From Thunnus maccoyii (taxonomy: Eukaryota; Chordata; Actinopteri; Scombriformes; Scombridae), in assembly GCF_910596095.1 (NCBI RefSeq), contig NC_056544.1:11951155-12015154 (forward strand): a stretch of DNA of 64,000 bases. Reading direction: 5' to 3'. Each line of letters opens with the position of its first letter. Position 1 is the stretch's first letter. Under the pieces are notes generated by a model. It ran no database searches. It was given only the letters and a program-made list of their open reading frames with translations, and was not told the origin of the DNA. Positions 24,060 through 42,035 of this stretch are shown here, piece by piece. The position numbers and the translations under genes are program-made.

Positions 24060-25160
24060 AGTTAACCCCCGCCAGGCAGCGACCTGACCACTTTTCCTCC
24101 CATCTATCCCGTTACGATTTTTTTCTTCTTCCCCCGTTCCTTCTGTCTCTCCTCCCCTCAATCCTTATAGCTTCTCTCATACTACATCCCCCCCCTCCCC
24201 CTCCTCCCTCCTACCACCACCCTCACCCCTTCCTAATTAGGTGTTGGAGATTGAATTTACATCGTTAAAAAAAAAAGTAAATATGGTATAATGCACAGAT
24301 ATATGCAAAAATGTGAACCATTGTATCGTATATATCTCGTAGTGATGAGTAAACCTGTAAACCAACTGGTGTCCAAAAAGAAAGAGACGAGCGATGCAGG
24401 GGGGGACCGGGGGGGAGAGGACCAGGCGGAGACACCTTTTGTGTCTTTAAGGGGTGCTCTGTTGTGTTTATTCAGTGTTATTGTTCTGCTATCGATTCTC
24501 CAGTTACTTTAGAAGTCCCATATGTCCTAAAAATTATCCCCAGTAAGATGATTTGTAGCTGATGAATCTTGATATAGTTCTTTGTATATGAACCTCCGTC
24601 TCAGTAGAGTTTACCCTTCAAATTGTCTGATTCTGTATTGTGGGCTGATTGATATTTGATCTGTGTTTTCAGGAATGGTCATTTGGATATCAAATACTTT
24701 CTGTTTGTCACTCAGCAGGATGAGAAAGTAAAATTACTTTCAAAGAGAATAGAATTACTAGACAATGACTGAGCTGTTTTTGTACTGTTTCTTTCCCCCT
24801 GCTGCTTTTCCATGACTTATTTCTACCAGCATTCAGTGATGATGGTCAAAATTAAACATCGGAGAGCATTCCAGACAGTCTTGAGGTTTGACCATCATCC
24901 TGATAAGCTAGTGGTGATCTTTTTTTTTTTTTTTTTTTTTTAACATTTCCTGAAAGTGTCTGAAGTGCTAAGATCAACTTTTATCACACTGTCTTTCAGT
25001 GTAGCATTTACTTTAATACAAAGACACTTTTGGGATATCAGGCCCTGGGAAATGTGTGTTTGCGGTGAGGTGAGGTGAAGTGAGGTCTCCCCCTGGTGTT
25101 CGCTTTGTCACTGTCTGCTTCTTCATGTTTGTAGCCCTGGTGACCGTTCTGTCCAATAAA
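24060..25160 (+). other. ap2m1: ap2m1 3' untranslated region and poly(A) signal
   Basis: The segment follows the stop at 24057-24059. AATAAA at 25155-25160 ('gtccaataaaatctg') is the best signal, giving about 1.1 kb of 3' UTR. It includes a 20-base poly(T) tract near 24921. The downstream 'gtgtctctgtgtgttttc' is the GU-rich element expected after cleavage. Confidence 0.7.
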
Positions 25161-26753
25161 ATCTGACTATGTAACCAAACACGCCTACCGTGTCTCTGTG
25201 TGTTTTCATTTGACTCATATTATTATCATAGCTTGTGTAAATTCTTTTGTATCTCTGTTTCCTCTTGATATTTTCTGAAACAAGGGAGGGGTTCATGTAG
25301 GAACAATGGATTCTGGGTGATAATGGTTGGGTCAAACACACACACACAGACAAATGAAGGTCAAGAAATGCTTTGGCCAACATGTTTAATACATTTTTCT
25401 TGTCTTGCTCTTACTGACCTCTACATCCAGGACTTAAAAATGACCCCTAACAGTAAAATAATACATGATTAATTAAAACATTTGCTGTTAAAAACATTTA
25501 CATTTGTATCTTAATAGTGGCTTGTTATTGGCTTGCCACTCGAGCTCTCAACGTGGTCGTGTTCTTACTGAGAAGTTCACACTGATTTAAGGAACAGATT
25601 CCACAAGAATCAAGGCGAGGCTTCCCAAAAGTAGCTTAGCACCAAAAATCTAGGCTGAATTTCCTCATCAAATTCTACTGATTTTGAAGTTTTAATACCA
25701 AAAGTGGGATTTTTCTAACTGGGGGAATCCTTTTCAGTGTTTCCAGTTATCTCCTCAAGTTCAAATCGGATTTTTACCACTAACAGAAAGCAGTTTAGTT
25801 GCTGCAGCAAACCACACCTGCTTTTGGGAAACCAAGCCTAGAACAGATCACACAGACATCTGACAACATTTATATTAGAGTCATTTAACAGTATTGTATT
25901 ACATCTTCAGATCACCTGTGATGTTTCACTGTCGGTTATATAGGAGAACACAACACATGCTTTTATCACTGGAGATGCAGGACAACAAACCGAGGCCGGA
26001 AAATCTCAAATATTTGACCAAGTCATGTTGATTCAGTGCTGGAACAATGGCTCTGTTCAGAAAGGAAAAATAATGCTCATACTTTGTGCTCATCTTAGGA
26101 AACAGAATCAGTTTAAGCAAGCAGGAGGTAGCTACATAAATGTTAATGTGGAGTCCATTGAAATACATCTCTAAACAGATGCAGACTGTGTTCACTTTTG
26201 TGAAAGTCTTTGTAGATTTCTGCAGGATTTGGTTAAAAACCATAAACTTGTGTGTGTTTTGCCCTGTATGTTTGCCACCATTGAGATGCAAGGGCCTTAT
26301 TTAGGCACCTGTTTGTGCTTGTGACTCCCCAAAAATGTGATTTCTTACAAAAAGTCGGGCAGTTAGACAGTTCTCAGATGTTATTAGATATATGAGAACC
26401 TGATATTTTCTTTTATCACATGTATATCAGATTTAAGTTTTAGGTCATCCACAGGCCCAGATCTCCATCACACACACACACAAAAAAACAAAAAAACAAA
26501 AACAGTGCAGCCTTGCTCGTGTTGATTCTCTGCTCAGACTCAAAGCACTTCTAAACAGGGACGACTAAGATCATTCTCTGTACAGACGGACGATAAAGAA
26601 AGGAACAATGAGATCTACAAAAATAAGTATTTCTACATTAACATTTTCATCTTTGCAAGACTTCCTCTTACGCCGCTGAAAGGCGTCCAGTTTGAAACTA
26701 GTCTTCCAAAGACTGATTCTTGTCAGCAGACAAATTTTAAAAAGCTAATTTCT
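25161..26753. other. Spacer between convergent ap2m1 and pcyt1a
   Basis: Roughly 1.6 kb between the two proposed poly(A) signals. It has small A-rich and CA runs (26470-26500) but no coding exon or RNA gene that I recognise. Part of it may still be pcyt1a 3' UTR if the signal at 26754 is skipped. Confidence 0.5.
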
Positions 26754-27678
26754 TTTATTATGTGCACAAAGTCAAGCTGAACCCAGATCTGTCAATAGAT
26801 GGAGAATGTTCACAGAAGACATTTCCAACATGCCGACGTATGAGCTTGCATACACAAACTTCACATGCACATACACACAGACGCGCGTAGCCCCAATGCA
26901 GGCAGACAGACTTTTTTGGGGGTGGGGGGGTGGGCTGTTTTCTCGACATTTAACACTATTATTCCCAGATAGATGTTTCCCTGTTACTTAAAAATCAAGC
27001 ACATCTGGATTTCAGTTGAGAGCAGAAAGAGAGCCAGGTTGACTTCACGTTAGCATGAGCAGAATATAAACTGCCCCGCCACATGAGTGGATCATTTCCT
27101 CCAGTTTCTGACCCGCTCTGAAAAACTTCCCCTGGAGATATTCGACAGTGTCTCCATGAGGTTTCCAGCTCACGTTTCCAACACCGAACACCAAATGTGT
27201 GACCAAAAAACCTGCGAGCCTTCCCGCTAAAGCCATGACAAAAGACCAGAAACACAAACTCCTATTGCACCACAACGCCAACCTTAAGAATACCACCATA
27301 GATGGAAGAGTGCACCGAGTGTAACACCTGCAAATATTCCTAAGAGTGAGTGACAGTGAGCGACTAATAAACTCAACATCAAAAGTGACGCAGATAAATG
27401 AGGCTAACTTTCAAAGAACTCAGGGTGACTAATGGTAACTTTTACTGACCGTTACACAAAAAGAAAAAAAGGACAAATTGGCTGTTAAAACAAGAGCTGT
27501 GAAGAAACTGAATGTCACAGTTAACATGACACTGAAGTGCTAAATGTCAAAGTAAAATCATCATCAAAAAAAAGACATTTAATGGAAGCAGGAGCTCGAT
27601 GAAAACCACGCTACTTGACAGCTCAGTTAACTGGTAGCAGTGACTGCAGCCCATTTGAGCCAAGGATTCAGACGCTTT
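26754..27678 (-). other. pcyt1a: pcyt1a 3' untranslated region with candidate poly(A) signal
   Basis: On the minus strand AATAAA occurs at 26759-26754, 0.92 kb after the stop codon. No second gene is seen in the interval. Confidence 0.5.
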
Positions 27679-33100
<5,422 letters not shown>

Positions 33101-33703
33101 CTGAGTCAAAGGACATGACAAACGCTATTAAAACATTGCATAAAACACACACCACTTGGCCGTCTTCTAATATAATTTAAAAATGGGAGATACAGATCCA
33201 GACACTGTATGCTTATGACACATCTTAAGCCAACTTTGACCCAGTAACAGAGCGAGAACACAGTATGAACTCAATGAACCACAGCAAATCTTGGAGAAAA
33301 AATAGAATGGCTCTCACTGGCACACATACAGCATAAAGGTCAGCTGAAAATGAGGCAAATACCACCTGTTTCAACATGAAACATTTTGTTCCTAAACATA
33401 CAAAAAATTAAACCACGTCCAGCCTTCACTTCATATTTCCTGCTCTGCTGTCATTGAGACCGAGTCACATTAGACATAATGAGATCCAGCCTGCGACAGC
33501 ATGGTCAGCAGTCGGCCACAAGTGGGCGCACTTTTCATATTAGATGCTGATTGACTTCAGCTGACTTTGTTATGTACATAACAGCCAGCTGGATGGCTTT
33601 CCAGTGACTCACTGCACACACTGGCACTTTTTAGAGAGGGAACTTTAAAGCAATACAAACTCCTCGACCCGGTATATTAAAGACAAAACCTGCACGTGTG
33701 TGT

Positions 33704-33994
33704 AAGGCTGCAACTAACTTATTATTTTCATCATTGATTAATCTGCTGTTTATTCTCTCAGTTAATCATTTGGTCCATAAAACACCAGGAAACAGTTTCC
33801 TAGAGGCCAATGTAACATCTTCAGATGCCGTTTTATCCAACCAATAGTCCAAACCCACAAAGATATTCACTTTACAATGATATAAAACAGAGAAAAGCAG
33901 CAGGTTCTCACCTTGGATAAACTCTAACCCAAGACTGTTTTGCTTGAAAAGTAAAAGTAACTATTGATTAATTGACTTCTCATTTCAGCTTTAT
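33704..33994. repeat. hAT-like short transposon copy
   Basis: The left end reads 'aaggctgcaactaacttatt'. The interior has 'ataaaacaccaggaaac' and 'aacccacaaagatattcact'; the right end has 'ctattgattaattgact' and 'catttcagcttta'. These are the ordered landmarks of the same family as the copies at 1, 34821, 46376, 54487 and 56577. Right terminus is degraded. Confidence 0.6.
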
Positions 33995-34820
33995 CATAAA
34001 GTCAAATGTTGATTTTTAGTAAATAGGCAGAAGAAAATAAACCTGGACAAGTCTAAGTTCAGTGATCAGTGTTTGGTGGAGTCTTTAACTGTCCTGTGAA
34101 TCCTGGTAAAACAAAACTGAGACCTAAAACAGTCTTTGAATCTTAACATCACATCACTTTATCAAAACGGTTGGCAACACTTTCAAAAGTCTCATCCACA
34201 ATGACGATATGACGTCCCTCTTGTCTCTCAGAATTTAGTGCAACGATAGAAACTAGCGCTGATATCCTATCACAAGGGTTCCCATGTTGTGGGTTGAGGC
34301 TCTGCCCCATTCCTCACATTCCACCACGCCACCAAAAATTAAGCCGCAGGTCATTAAAGGGAGGGCTTGTAATTTTGAAATGTCTGGCCTATCTGACTCA
34401 TTATCCTCGCTGCTTGTTTAACTTACAATTAAATCTCCATAATCCTTGGCTGGACTGTACTGCTGTGTCAGTTGTGAAAGTGTGACTCGGTACAACAATT
34501 TGTGATAGACGTAGCACTACATGGCCCTGGTGGTGACAGCTACCTGATCCAGCACTGAGCACTTGCACAAGCCTCTTTCTCTTGGCAACAGCTGAGCACT
34601 GAGTGTGAGAAGCCCTGCAGGGCTCCCACACACTGACAGAGAAGATTTACATGAATGGCACATGTCATCATACCGGTTGGTTGCTATAATAAGAAAATAA
34701 CAAAAGCACAGTGTCAAGTCTTGCTTAGCCAGATACATAGTAACAGAGATTCATTTCATGATAGACCTTGTAACCCCATGTCTTCTAGGAAATAAGAATA
34801 AGATTTGGATACCAGTATGT

Positions 34821-35120
34821 GGGCTGCAGATAACAATCATTCATTATCATTATCATTCAATGATTATATCTAAAACATTCCACAAAATAGTGGAAAATCA
34901 CAGTTTCCCAGAGCTCAAGGTGACATCTTCACATTGCTTCTTTTGTGCAACCAACAGTTCAAAACCCAAAGTTACTCAGTTTACAATAAAATAAAACAAA
35001 CAGAAAGTCTTCACGTTTGTACCACTGAATGTTTGACATTTACTTGATAAATCACTCAAAGGATCAATCAAGTATCAAGTTTCTAATTAATTCTCAGTTT
35101 ATCAACCAATTAATTAATTC
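34821..35120. repeat. hAT-like short transposon copy, degraded
   Basis: Landmarks in order: 'gggctgcagataacaatcat', 'cacagtttcccagagctcaag', 'aaaacccaaagttactcagt', 'gataaatcactcaaaggatc', then AATTAATTC-rich end. It follows the copy at 33704 by less than 1 kb in the same pcyt1a intron. Confidence 0.5.
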
Positions 35121-35546
35121 ACTAATCATTTCAATAATACTTAAGTTAAAGTATATGCTATATATTTGTAGTATTGGGTATAACTGTGTGGACATGGAGA
35201 CTCGTTAAAACAGCCATTAATATATTATGTCATTGTGCTAACAGTAAAAGTAACATAAAGCATTCAAATGTTCATTTTGCTTGAATACTGTCCCGGCCTC
35301 CTGATGGTCCCCGGACCTCAGTGTGGAAACCACAGGCTTCAAGTGGACTTTCACACAATGTTCCCGACGTCTTTTTTCTGTCTCATTTTAATATAGACCT
35401 CTAATTGACAAGTCGAAACGTGACATGCTGACCGTATTTAACCTGGATTTCAGACAGAAGTGAAACCAGTGAGTTAAAACCAGCTGACAGAGGAGTTATA
35501 CTGGTGACACTGGTTAGTCACTGCAGCTTAACTTAACTGTCCTACC

Positions 35547-35900
35547 CTTGGCTTGCTGGACGCCTTCGCTTCTGGCAAAAAAAAAAAAATCAATCAAAAC
35601 CGATGGTTAGCTAATATTAGACAGCTGTTTTATGTTTCTGCTCTCTTACCGTTCACTGTTTTGTCCGGAGTGCTGCTTTGCAGGAGTGGGCGGCTTCCTC
35701 GCCTCTCAGAAGGCTAGCTAGCTAACTGCAACCTAGCTGCCGTCCGTCGACTACTAGCTGGCCAGCTAGCTGTCAGGTTGACTGGCTCGTTAGCTTCCTT
35801 TAGCCGTTAGCTCGCTGGCTAGCTGATAGCAGCAAACAACAGTAAGTACAAACAGCCCTGAGCGTCCGACAGTCCCGGTACTCGCTGTGCTACCGGCGGA
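35547..35900 (-). promoter_or_regulatory. pcyt1a: Candidate pcyt1a leader exons and promoter
   Basis: On the minus strand a leader exon ends at 35650 with donor GTAAGAG. A second small candidate exon, 35573-35547, sits between a very strong acceptor (a 12-T tract then GCCAG) and donor GTAGGAC. Upstream (35660-35900) the DNA is GC-richer with repeated GCTAGCTAGC motifs, as expected near a start site. None of this encodes protein. Exon use needs transcript data. Confidence 0.45.
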
Positions 35901-36156
35901 AAACTGCGACTGCCAGAAGGAGGACAGACAAATTATCAGCAGTGACAGCTCGTACTACAACGCTGACAGGTCAACAGCACAGGAACTACAAAAACTTCGA
36001 CATCCTTAAAGGAACTGACATAACGAGTCAGACGTCTCCTCCTCCTGGCTGTGCTGCCACCCAGTGGACATACTGTGTGTGGCATGAAGACGCTGCAATG
36101 ACATGCACCATGCTTTCCACAAATGCAACAAAGGTGGTCATGTATTAAAATATGAC
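35901..36156. other. Spacer upstream of pcyt1a, nothing recognised
   Basis: Between the proposed promoter and the microsatellite no gene, repeat family or conserved site is recognised. Confidence 0.5.
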
Positions 36157-36195
<39 letters not shown>

Positions 36196-36204
36196 TACAT
36201 ACAT

Positions 36205-36244
<40 letters not shown>

Positions 36245-36264
36245 ACACACATATATATATATAT
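36157..36264. repeat. Compound (TA)n(CA)n(CATA)n microsatellite
   Basis: AT dinucleotides flank CA and CATA runs; both ends are ATATAT blocks, so the tract can fold back on itself. Confidence 0.95.
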
Positions 36265-36329
36265 GTCATGTTTTACTTTATATATTTATGGAGTATACAT
36301 ATCTATAAACCCTTTTATAGCCCACAGAC

Positions 36330-36815
36330 CCTCACAAGCATAAGTTCAGGCTGCTGAGTTTGAGAAGACGCCTCTGCAGCCTGAAGGCACAGACAGAGAG
36401 GCTGAGGAGAAGCTTTTCCTCCTCATGCAGGCAGAATATTGAACAGCAATGAATAAGTCACACACTGCACTTTGAACTCTAAACATAAGACAATCATGCT
36501 GCTAATCCCTGAACTGTTTTACATCACCTATTCATCTATTCACTTTCCATTAACACTTGTTTACATTATCTGTTTGCACCTTCATATTACTATTCATTGT
36601 CTCTTTTTACTATCAGTATTAATGTTTGTTTATTTGTAATGATCTTTTTCATCTTTTTATTTTCATTACTATTTTTTATCTTTTATTCTTTAATCTTACC
36701 AGTTATAAACTAATCTAGGAGGGTTTAAAGTGCATTTCACTGCACCTTATTTATCATTCAACATCATAGTATTGTCTGCTTTGTGTACGTGACCAACAAA
36801 GAACTTTGAACTTTT
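36330..36815 (+). mobile_element. 5'-truncated LINE: reverse transcriptase C-terminus and 3' tail
   Basis: One plus-strand frame at 36355-36450 reads SLRRRLCSLKAQTERLRRS and then FSSSCRQNIEQQ-stop, the usual last residues of fish jockey/L2-type reverse transcriptases (TERLRRSFFPQA...). Downstream, 'gtgcatttcactgcacctta' and 'caaagaactttgaac' are typical of the 3' UTR and tail. The rest of the element is missing, as is common for target-primed insertion. Confidence 0.65.
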
Positions 36816-37239
36816 TGGAGATTATCAGTGGCCTTTATGCATTAATGTTCAAATACCAAATAATTATATTAAGTCACAAGTAAAACTGTTTTAGAGTATT
36901 TAATTGTTTTTAGAGAGCAGCTGGAAGTGTTGAAAACCTACAGAACCTCTTTAGTCTTGCTTTTGATTAAGAATAATTTATAGACATTATTTACTTTATT
37001 TTATTCACTTATTTTATTGTATTCATGTTGTAAAATGTGTATTTTATTTTATGCTATCTATCATTTTATTTTATATATTTTTTATATATATTGTATTTGT
37101 CTTCGTTATGTCTTTTAATCTATTTTATCTAGTTTTTAGTCTAGCTTTTATTTCACTCTATTTTACTATTATTACTATTATAGCTTTTAAATCTGTTTTA
37201 TTTTATTACATTTTCATTATTTTTATTTCTCGCGTGTTT

Positions 37240-37359
37240 GATTTTACGGTCTGCACTTGTTCTGTCTTATCATCAGCTTGTCAGTCATCTGTGAAGCACT
37301 TTGAACTGCACTAACTTGTATGAAAACTATTATACAAATAAAGTTTGATTGATTGATTT
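37240..37359 (+). mobile_element. 3' end of a second LINE family
   Basis: 'ctgtgaagcactttgaactg' followed by 'tatacaaataaagtttgatt' and a GATTGATT tail is a very common fish LINE terminus. The AT-rich stretch from about 36990 may be the remainder of its 3' region. No coding sequence remains. Confidence 0.6.
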
Positions 37360-39867
37360 GAATACACCTTTTCACGGCAGAGATTTTGACTTGTCAGAGC
37401 AGGAAAAGTACAGGTGTTACTAATAACAGTAAGGATGAGTCTGTTCTATTCAAGTGTCCCAGTGTCAATGACACCGTGCACAATACCTGGACCCTGAATA
37501 TTTACATCTGTGATTTCCTGCTATGACATGTCATATATATATAAAACGTTTTGCGTAAATATCACCATAGTTGAGGCAACTTTAATCTGGACCAAATATG
37601 GAGAGTGTACCAGAGCTATATATATATAAATATGTAGATCAACTCAGGGCCAACTGTGGTAATACAACCAGCTAATAAGCTATATCATGGCCCATACATG
37701 GTCCTGTTCTGACAGCCAGATCTTGATCACTCATGGGCCATCATATAGCTGTATGTGGGCTGAATGACATTGGTGAAAAGAAATAAGTTGCCCCTCCTAC
37801 AAATGTATGATTTATATTTACCCAAAAGCCAATTCATGTGCATCTAAAATACTGAGTAGGTACTGAGTCAGGTACTGAATGGACATGGTTTGAGGAGTTA
37901 GTGAGTATATCACTGCTGAAGGAAGAGAACACAGAGGCAACATAGCCATGAAATGAGAGGTACAGAGCTTGAAACATTAGTCTTGAGCTGATCCTCATGT
38001 GTCCTGCAGAGAGCTCCAGGACAAGGTATAATTTCACTTGAAGATCAGAGGGGCACACGTTACGATAATTGATACCCTGAAGGTGGTGGTAAAGTTGTGC
38101 AATGAAAGCTGCTGTACATTGCAGTAATGAAACTATTCTATGATCTCCAATAGTAAGTTTGACTTGAACAATAAAAGAACAATAAAAGTAACAAAGATGA
38201 TTCACTGCCATTAAGAAGTGTTTAATGTCACCCAGATAGATGATATTGAGACATTAGACATTTTTTTCATTGTAAAACAATCCATTTTAATAATTACTGT
38301 ACTGTAGTGTTTTAAAGGCATTTTCATAGATATATTCTGTGTATTCTGTAGTGCCTGTTGTCACACATAGCCTCCATTTAGGGAATATGTCTATTCAACT
38401 CACTGTCAAGCTGCCAAAAGGCTCAACTTGATTCCCTTTATCAATTTGCAACAAGTCCTCAACTGATGGCTCTAAATTTGTTTTTGTGTAAATTATTAAA
38501 CATTATCAGTATTTGAAAATAACATACAGTACATGTGTCACTCTGACAAACCTGCAAAATGAAAAATAATGTCTGATTCCTGAGGGCATTATCTATGTTT
38601 CATCACCCAACTTACACCTTCTGTGAAACAGAGACATTTGAAGTGTGGGGCTGTTTGCCTCAGCGTACAGGTACAATAAATGTATATTATTTAAGTGTAA
38701 CAGGTACTGTTAACCTTCCATTTTTGTCATCTGCACAGAGCAATTACAGAATGATGTTCACCATTAGCCACCTGGCCGAACCGCTTTAGACTCCCTGTCT
38801 CCTTCTTGTACTCTTTGATCGCAGCCTTACCTGCTGGTTTGAAGGATAGAATTTGCTCCACTGTTGAAATGACATACACCGAGCAGGTGGAGAGGCACTG
38901 ACAAAAATGAAAATGAAGAAAGTAACTGTCTAAATGAACACAGTATGTTTAAAAAAAAGCACCTGAAAAAAGTTCCTTACCTAGCTGACGGAGCGTTTGG
39001 GCCTAATTCAGCTAATGCAAAACTCATTTATATTTAAATATTTCTCTGTCAGCACGGCAGACAAACCAAACACACATGCAAAACCCCATTTAACTCCAAT
39101 GGGTTACATGAATATTTCACAGATGCCTGAAGGAGCCGAGCAATCAGCCGTCATCCTCTTACGTTTTATGTGTATTTCTGCTATCTAGACATTCAGAAAA
39201 ATGAAGACTATGTGGAAACCAGTGACTTTTTGAAGTCTCTAAACAACAATTCCCAGGCTGTGTCAGATTGACTTGGTGTTGGGACAAGCTAGCCCATAAT
39301 TCCTGCATATTTCTTGGGGACGTAAACAGCAGTTGACTCTGCTTCCCCTCTATTTTTTGAGTGGCCAAGACCAGCTGTTTTGGGACAGAGGGTTAATTTT
39401 TGCCTGCCAGGCATGTTTTGTCAAGAATCAGTCTACAGTAGGACATTGCATGTCGCAATATTTTTCATGTTTGGGGCATAAAACAAACTGTTAAGTCAAT
39501 GTTTGGCAGCTATAGATTTAGGAAAACTTACTAATGTACTGTTTTAATTGGAATTAGCATGAAGTCTACCTCCACGAATAGCTTCACCAAAGACTACAAA
39601 CCTACAGGAACAGCTAAAAAACTGGACTGCTTAGGCACCCAGTGGGTGCCCTGCTGTTACAGGGCTGTTTCTTGTGGCTTTACAAGGAGTCACATCTTGT
39701 TTGAAGTTGGTCTTTTACTGCTGGTTCATTCTCAGTGTGCTAATGAGCTCTTCCACGTCTCAACAGAAAATGCATGAGGGGTGGAGTTAGGCCTACTTGT
39801 AGCTCCGTGGCCAAAGGAGAGGCCCCAGTATTAATAGCAGTATTTATGAACAGTTATGTTTTGTTGC
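37360..39867. other. Spacer before the actinodin gene
   Basis: No exon with family similarity was found. A 125-codon frame on the minus strand (37834-38211) does not resemble a known protein. Possible TATA-like boxes occur at 39829 (TATTAATAG) and 39841 (TATTTAT), about 30-40 bases before the first actinodin exon. Confidence 0.5.
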
Positions 39868-39889
39868 AGATGAGACCAGGACTGGAGAG

Positions 39890-42035
39890 ATGCAACAGCA
39901 GGTGAGCAGGTTCAGTTTTCTTTTGGAGTCAAGTTTAAAAGTAGAGTCATTGATATATAGCAACCTTTGGTTAGTCTATTTAGTTTCTTTTAGAACATAA
40001 TTGCACTGTTTGTATTTTATTTTTTTAAATGTGCAGAAAATGCCTGTGATATGCCAGAATCTTCTGATAACTCTTTAAAGGATGATCTGCAAATGTCACA
40101 GCAAAGGAATTAGAACTAGTAAATAAATCTGCATAAACCAGACAGCTACTGTGATTGAAGAAATAGGCAAGGTCTAGTAGAAAGGTTCAGTGTTAATACT
40201 GCAGGAAAATAAAAATATGATTAGCAAAAGCTCACTGTTGAGTAATAGACTGTCAGTCCCAAATAGGATTTCATAGGAGTGTGAATCCTGCAGTTTTCCT
40301 GCATTTTTCCTGCCTTTTTGTTTGTTTGTTTTTGTGCTCATTTCACTGGCTTTTGTAAATAACAGTGGTGAAGTAGGACAGATTGCTAAATAACTGGGGG
40401 TTTTGTATGCTATTGCAATTGCAGATGTCAAGGATGATTTCCCAGGTGTCCTTGTTGAGGGCGATGTGCTGCCTGATGTTAATGCCAGGTCCGTTTGATA
40501 AGTAAAATGCATGAAATTATTCATCTTTCATCTAACCATTATCAGGGAGTTAAAACCATACCAGTAACTGAATGTGAAATATTGTGCCCATCAGTTAGTT
40601 GTTTTTAACATTGATCATATAAAACAAGGAAACATTAATCCACAGCAATGACTTGAATACCTATTTTAGTTGCTGTGTTGCTTTACAGAGTGAAGTGTTA
40701 TTTGCAGAGTGTGCCTAATATTTTCTCTGCCTCCCTCCAGGTTTGCTAAACGCAACATCTCTGATGAAAGTGAAGAATCCTGGAGGTATGTGGTCTTCCA
40801 CTTTCATGACTATTGTAATCTTATTTGGCTGTAAGGCAAAAAGAGACAGTAATTAACAAAGTTATGTTGTATCTGGAAATATTTTTGTGCCTTGCTACAA
40901 ATGAAATCTATATTAAATTATCATTTAAGGCCTGACTAGTAGCTTTACTGCAGTAAATGTCAAAAAAGTAGTAGTGAGACAAAGTGCAGCCATTTCTGAA
41001 AGACATATTTTCAATATAATTCCTGCCTCCATGTTCTTCCACAGGAAATTCACTTAGCATTGACTCAACTCAAGCTCATGATTTCTTGACTAATTCTCGA
41101 CCTAAGAGAAACATTGACCCAAAGTGGCACCGAAACAATCCTGATTTTCAGTCCTACTACCGCTTCTACAACAGCATTGGGCACATTGAAGGAGTAAGTC
41201 CACTGTGGTTTATGTACTGTATGCATGTATTGTGTTATGAGTTTTAAAATCGGCCATGTCACATCCTTTGTAGTTTTTCTCTGGTCCTATAAGACACTAT
41301 TTGGCAAAAAAAAAAAAGTCTCCTCTCTAATATGTTTCTGTTTTTCTCTAACAGATATATGAGATTGACAGAATCAGGATGCTGTATCAGCAGATGCGTT
41401 ACTTGGAGTTGACCTATGGCCCAGATGCCTCCAGTTACCAAAATGTCCTTGGTGTACTGACAAGCACCGCTGCTCCAACTACTACCACCATGCCCCCTCC
41501 ACCTCCCACCACCCCTGCTCCTACACCAGATCCTCTGGAGCATGCTCAGAGGATCTATCTTTGTAACCCCAAGGACCCACTGTGCAAACCTCAGATTGTC
41601 TACCTGCCAACAGGGGCTGTTCCAGTACTGTGCGACCCACGAGTCAACCCCGCCTGCAGGCCCAAAACAGAGGAGGAGATAAAAGCTACTGCTCCTCCCC
41701 AACCACCCCCAGCCCCTCCTGCTCCCAAAAAGACTGTTCCACCTCCACCACCTCCTGCTGTTGTTAGTAAAGGTATGGAGTATGACTGCGACCCATACTG
41801 GGACCCTGACTGCCTCATTGACCATCCTCCACGCCCTATCCAGGAAACATTGGCACCAGAGGCACCTGCTGAAGAGAAAGTGGTGAAAGAGGAAGTAGCA
41901 AAAGTTGAGGAAAGTGTCGCCACGGCAACAGAAGCCACAGAGAAATCCCTCTACCCTTACTTTGACCCTTATGATTTCACGCGTGACCTTTATGACCCCT
42001 CTCGTTATGCCGATCCAGCTCCTGAACAGGAGTAA
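39890..42035 (+). CDS. Actinodin (fin actinotrichia protein)
   Basis: Actinodins are secreted structural proteins of actinotrichia, the unmineralised fibrils that support fish fin folds and fin-ray tips. Exons 39890-39901, 40425-40488, 40741-40785, 41045-41193 and 41355-42035 join to 316 residues. If the in-frame ATG at 40425 is used instead, exon 1 is leader and the protein has 312. A hydrophobic signal peptide ([17 protein letters not shown]) comes first. It is followed by a basic RPKR site, the conserved block [20 protein letters not shown] with [17 protein letters not shown] after it, then a Pro-rich region, and three short Cys-Pro units: [26 protein letters not shown]. The end is Tyr/Asp/Pro-rich (YPYFDPYDF). 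Assignment rests on this conserved block and the C-D-P repeats; which paralogue (and1-4) is not decided. AATAAA lies at 42302-42307. The long frame on the other strand is a shadow. Confidence 0.85.

Larger units (their letters stand above)
33101..35546 (-). other. First large intron(s) of pcyt1a
   Basis: No coding exon is seen between the ATG exon and the candidate leader exons near 35547. Two hAT-like repeat copies (33704-33994 and 34821-35120) occupy part of it. Confidence 0.55.

Noticed and set aside
37834..38211. 125-codon minus-strand frame in the spacer
   Set aside because: No recognised motif, no splice or promoter context; chance frame is the simplest view. A protein search with no hit in other fish would confirm this.
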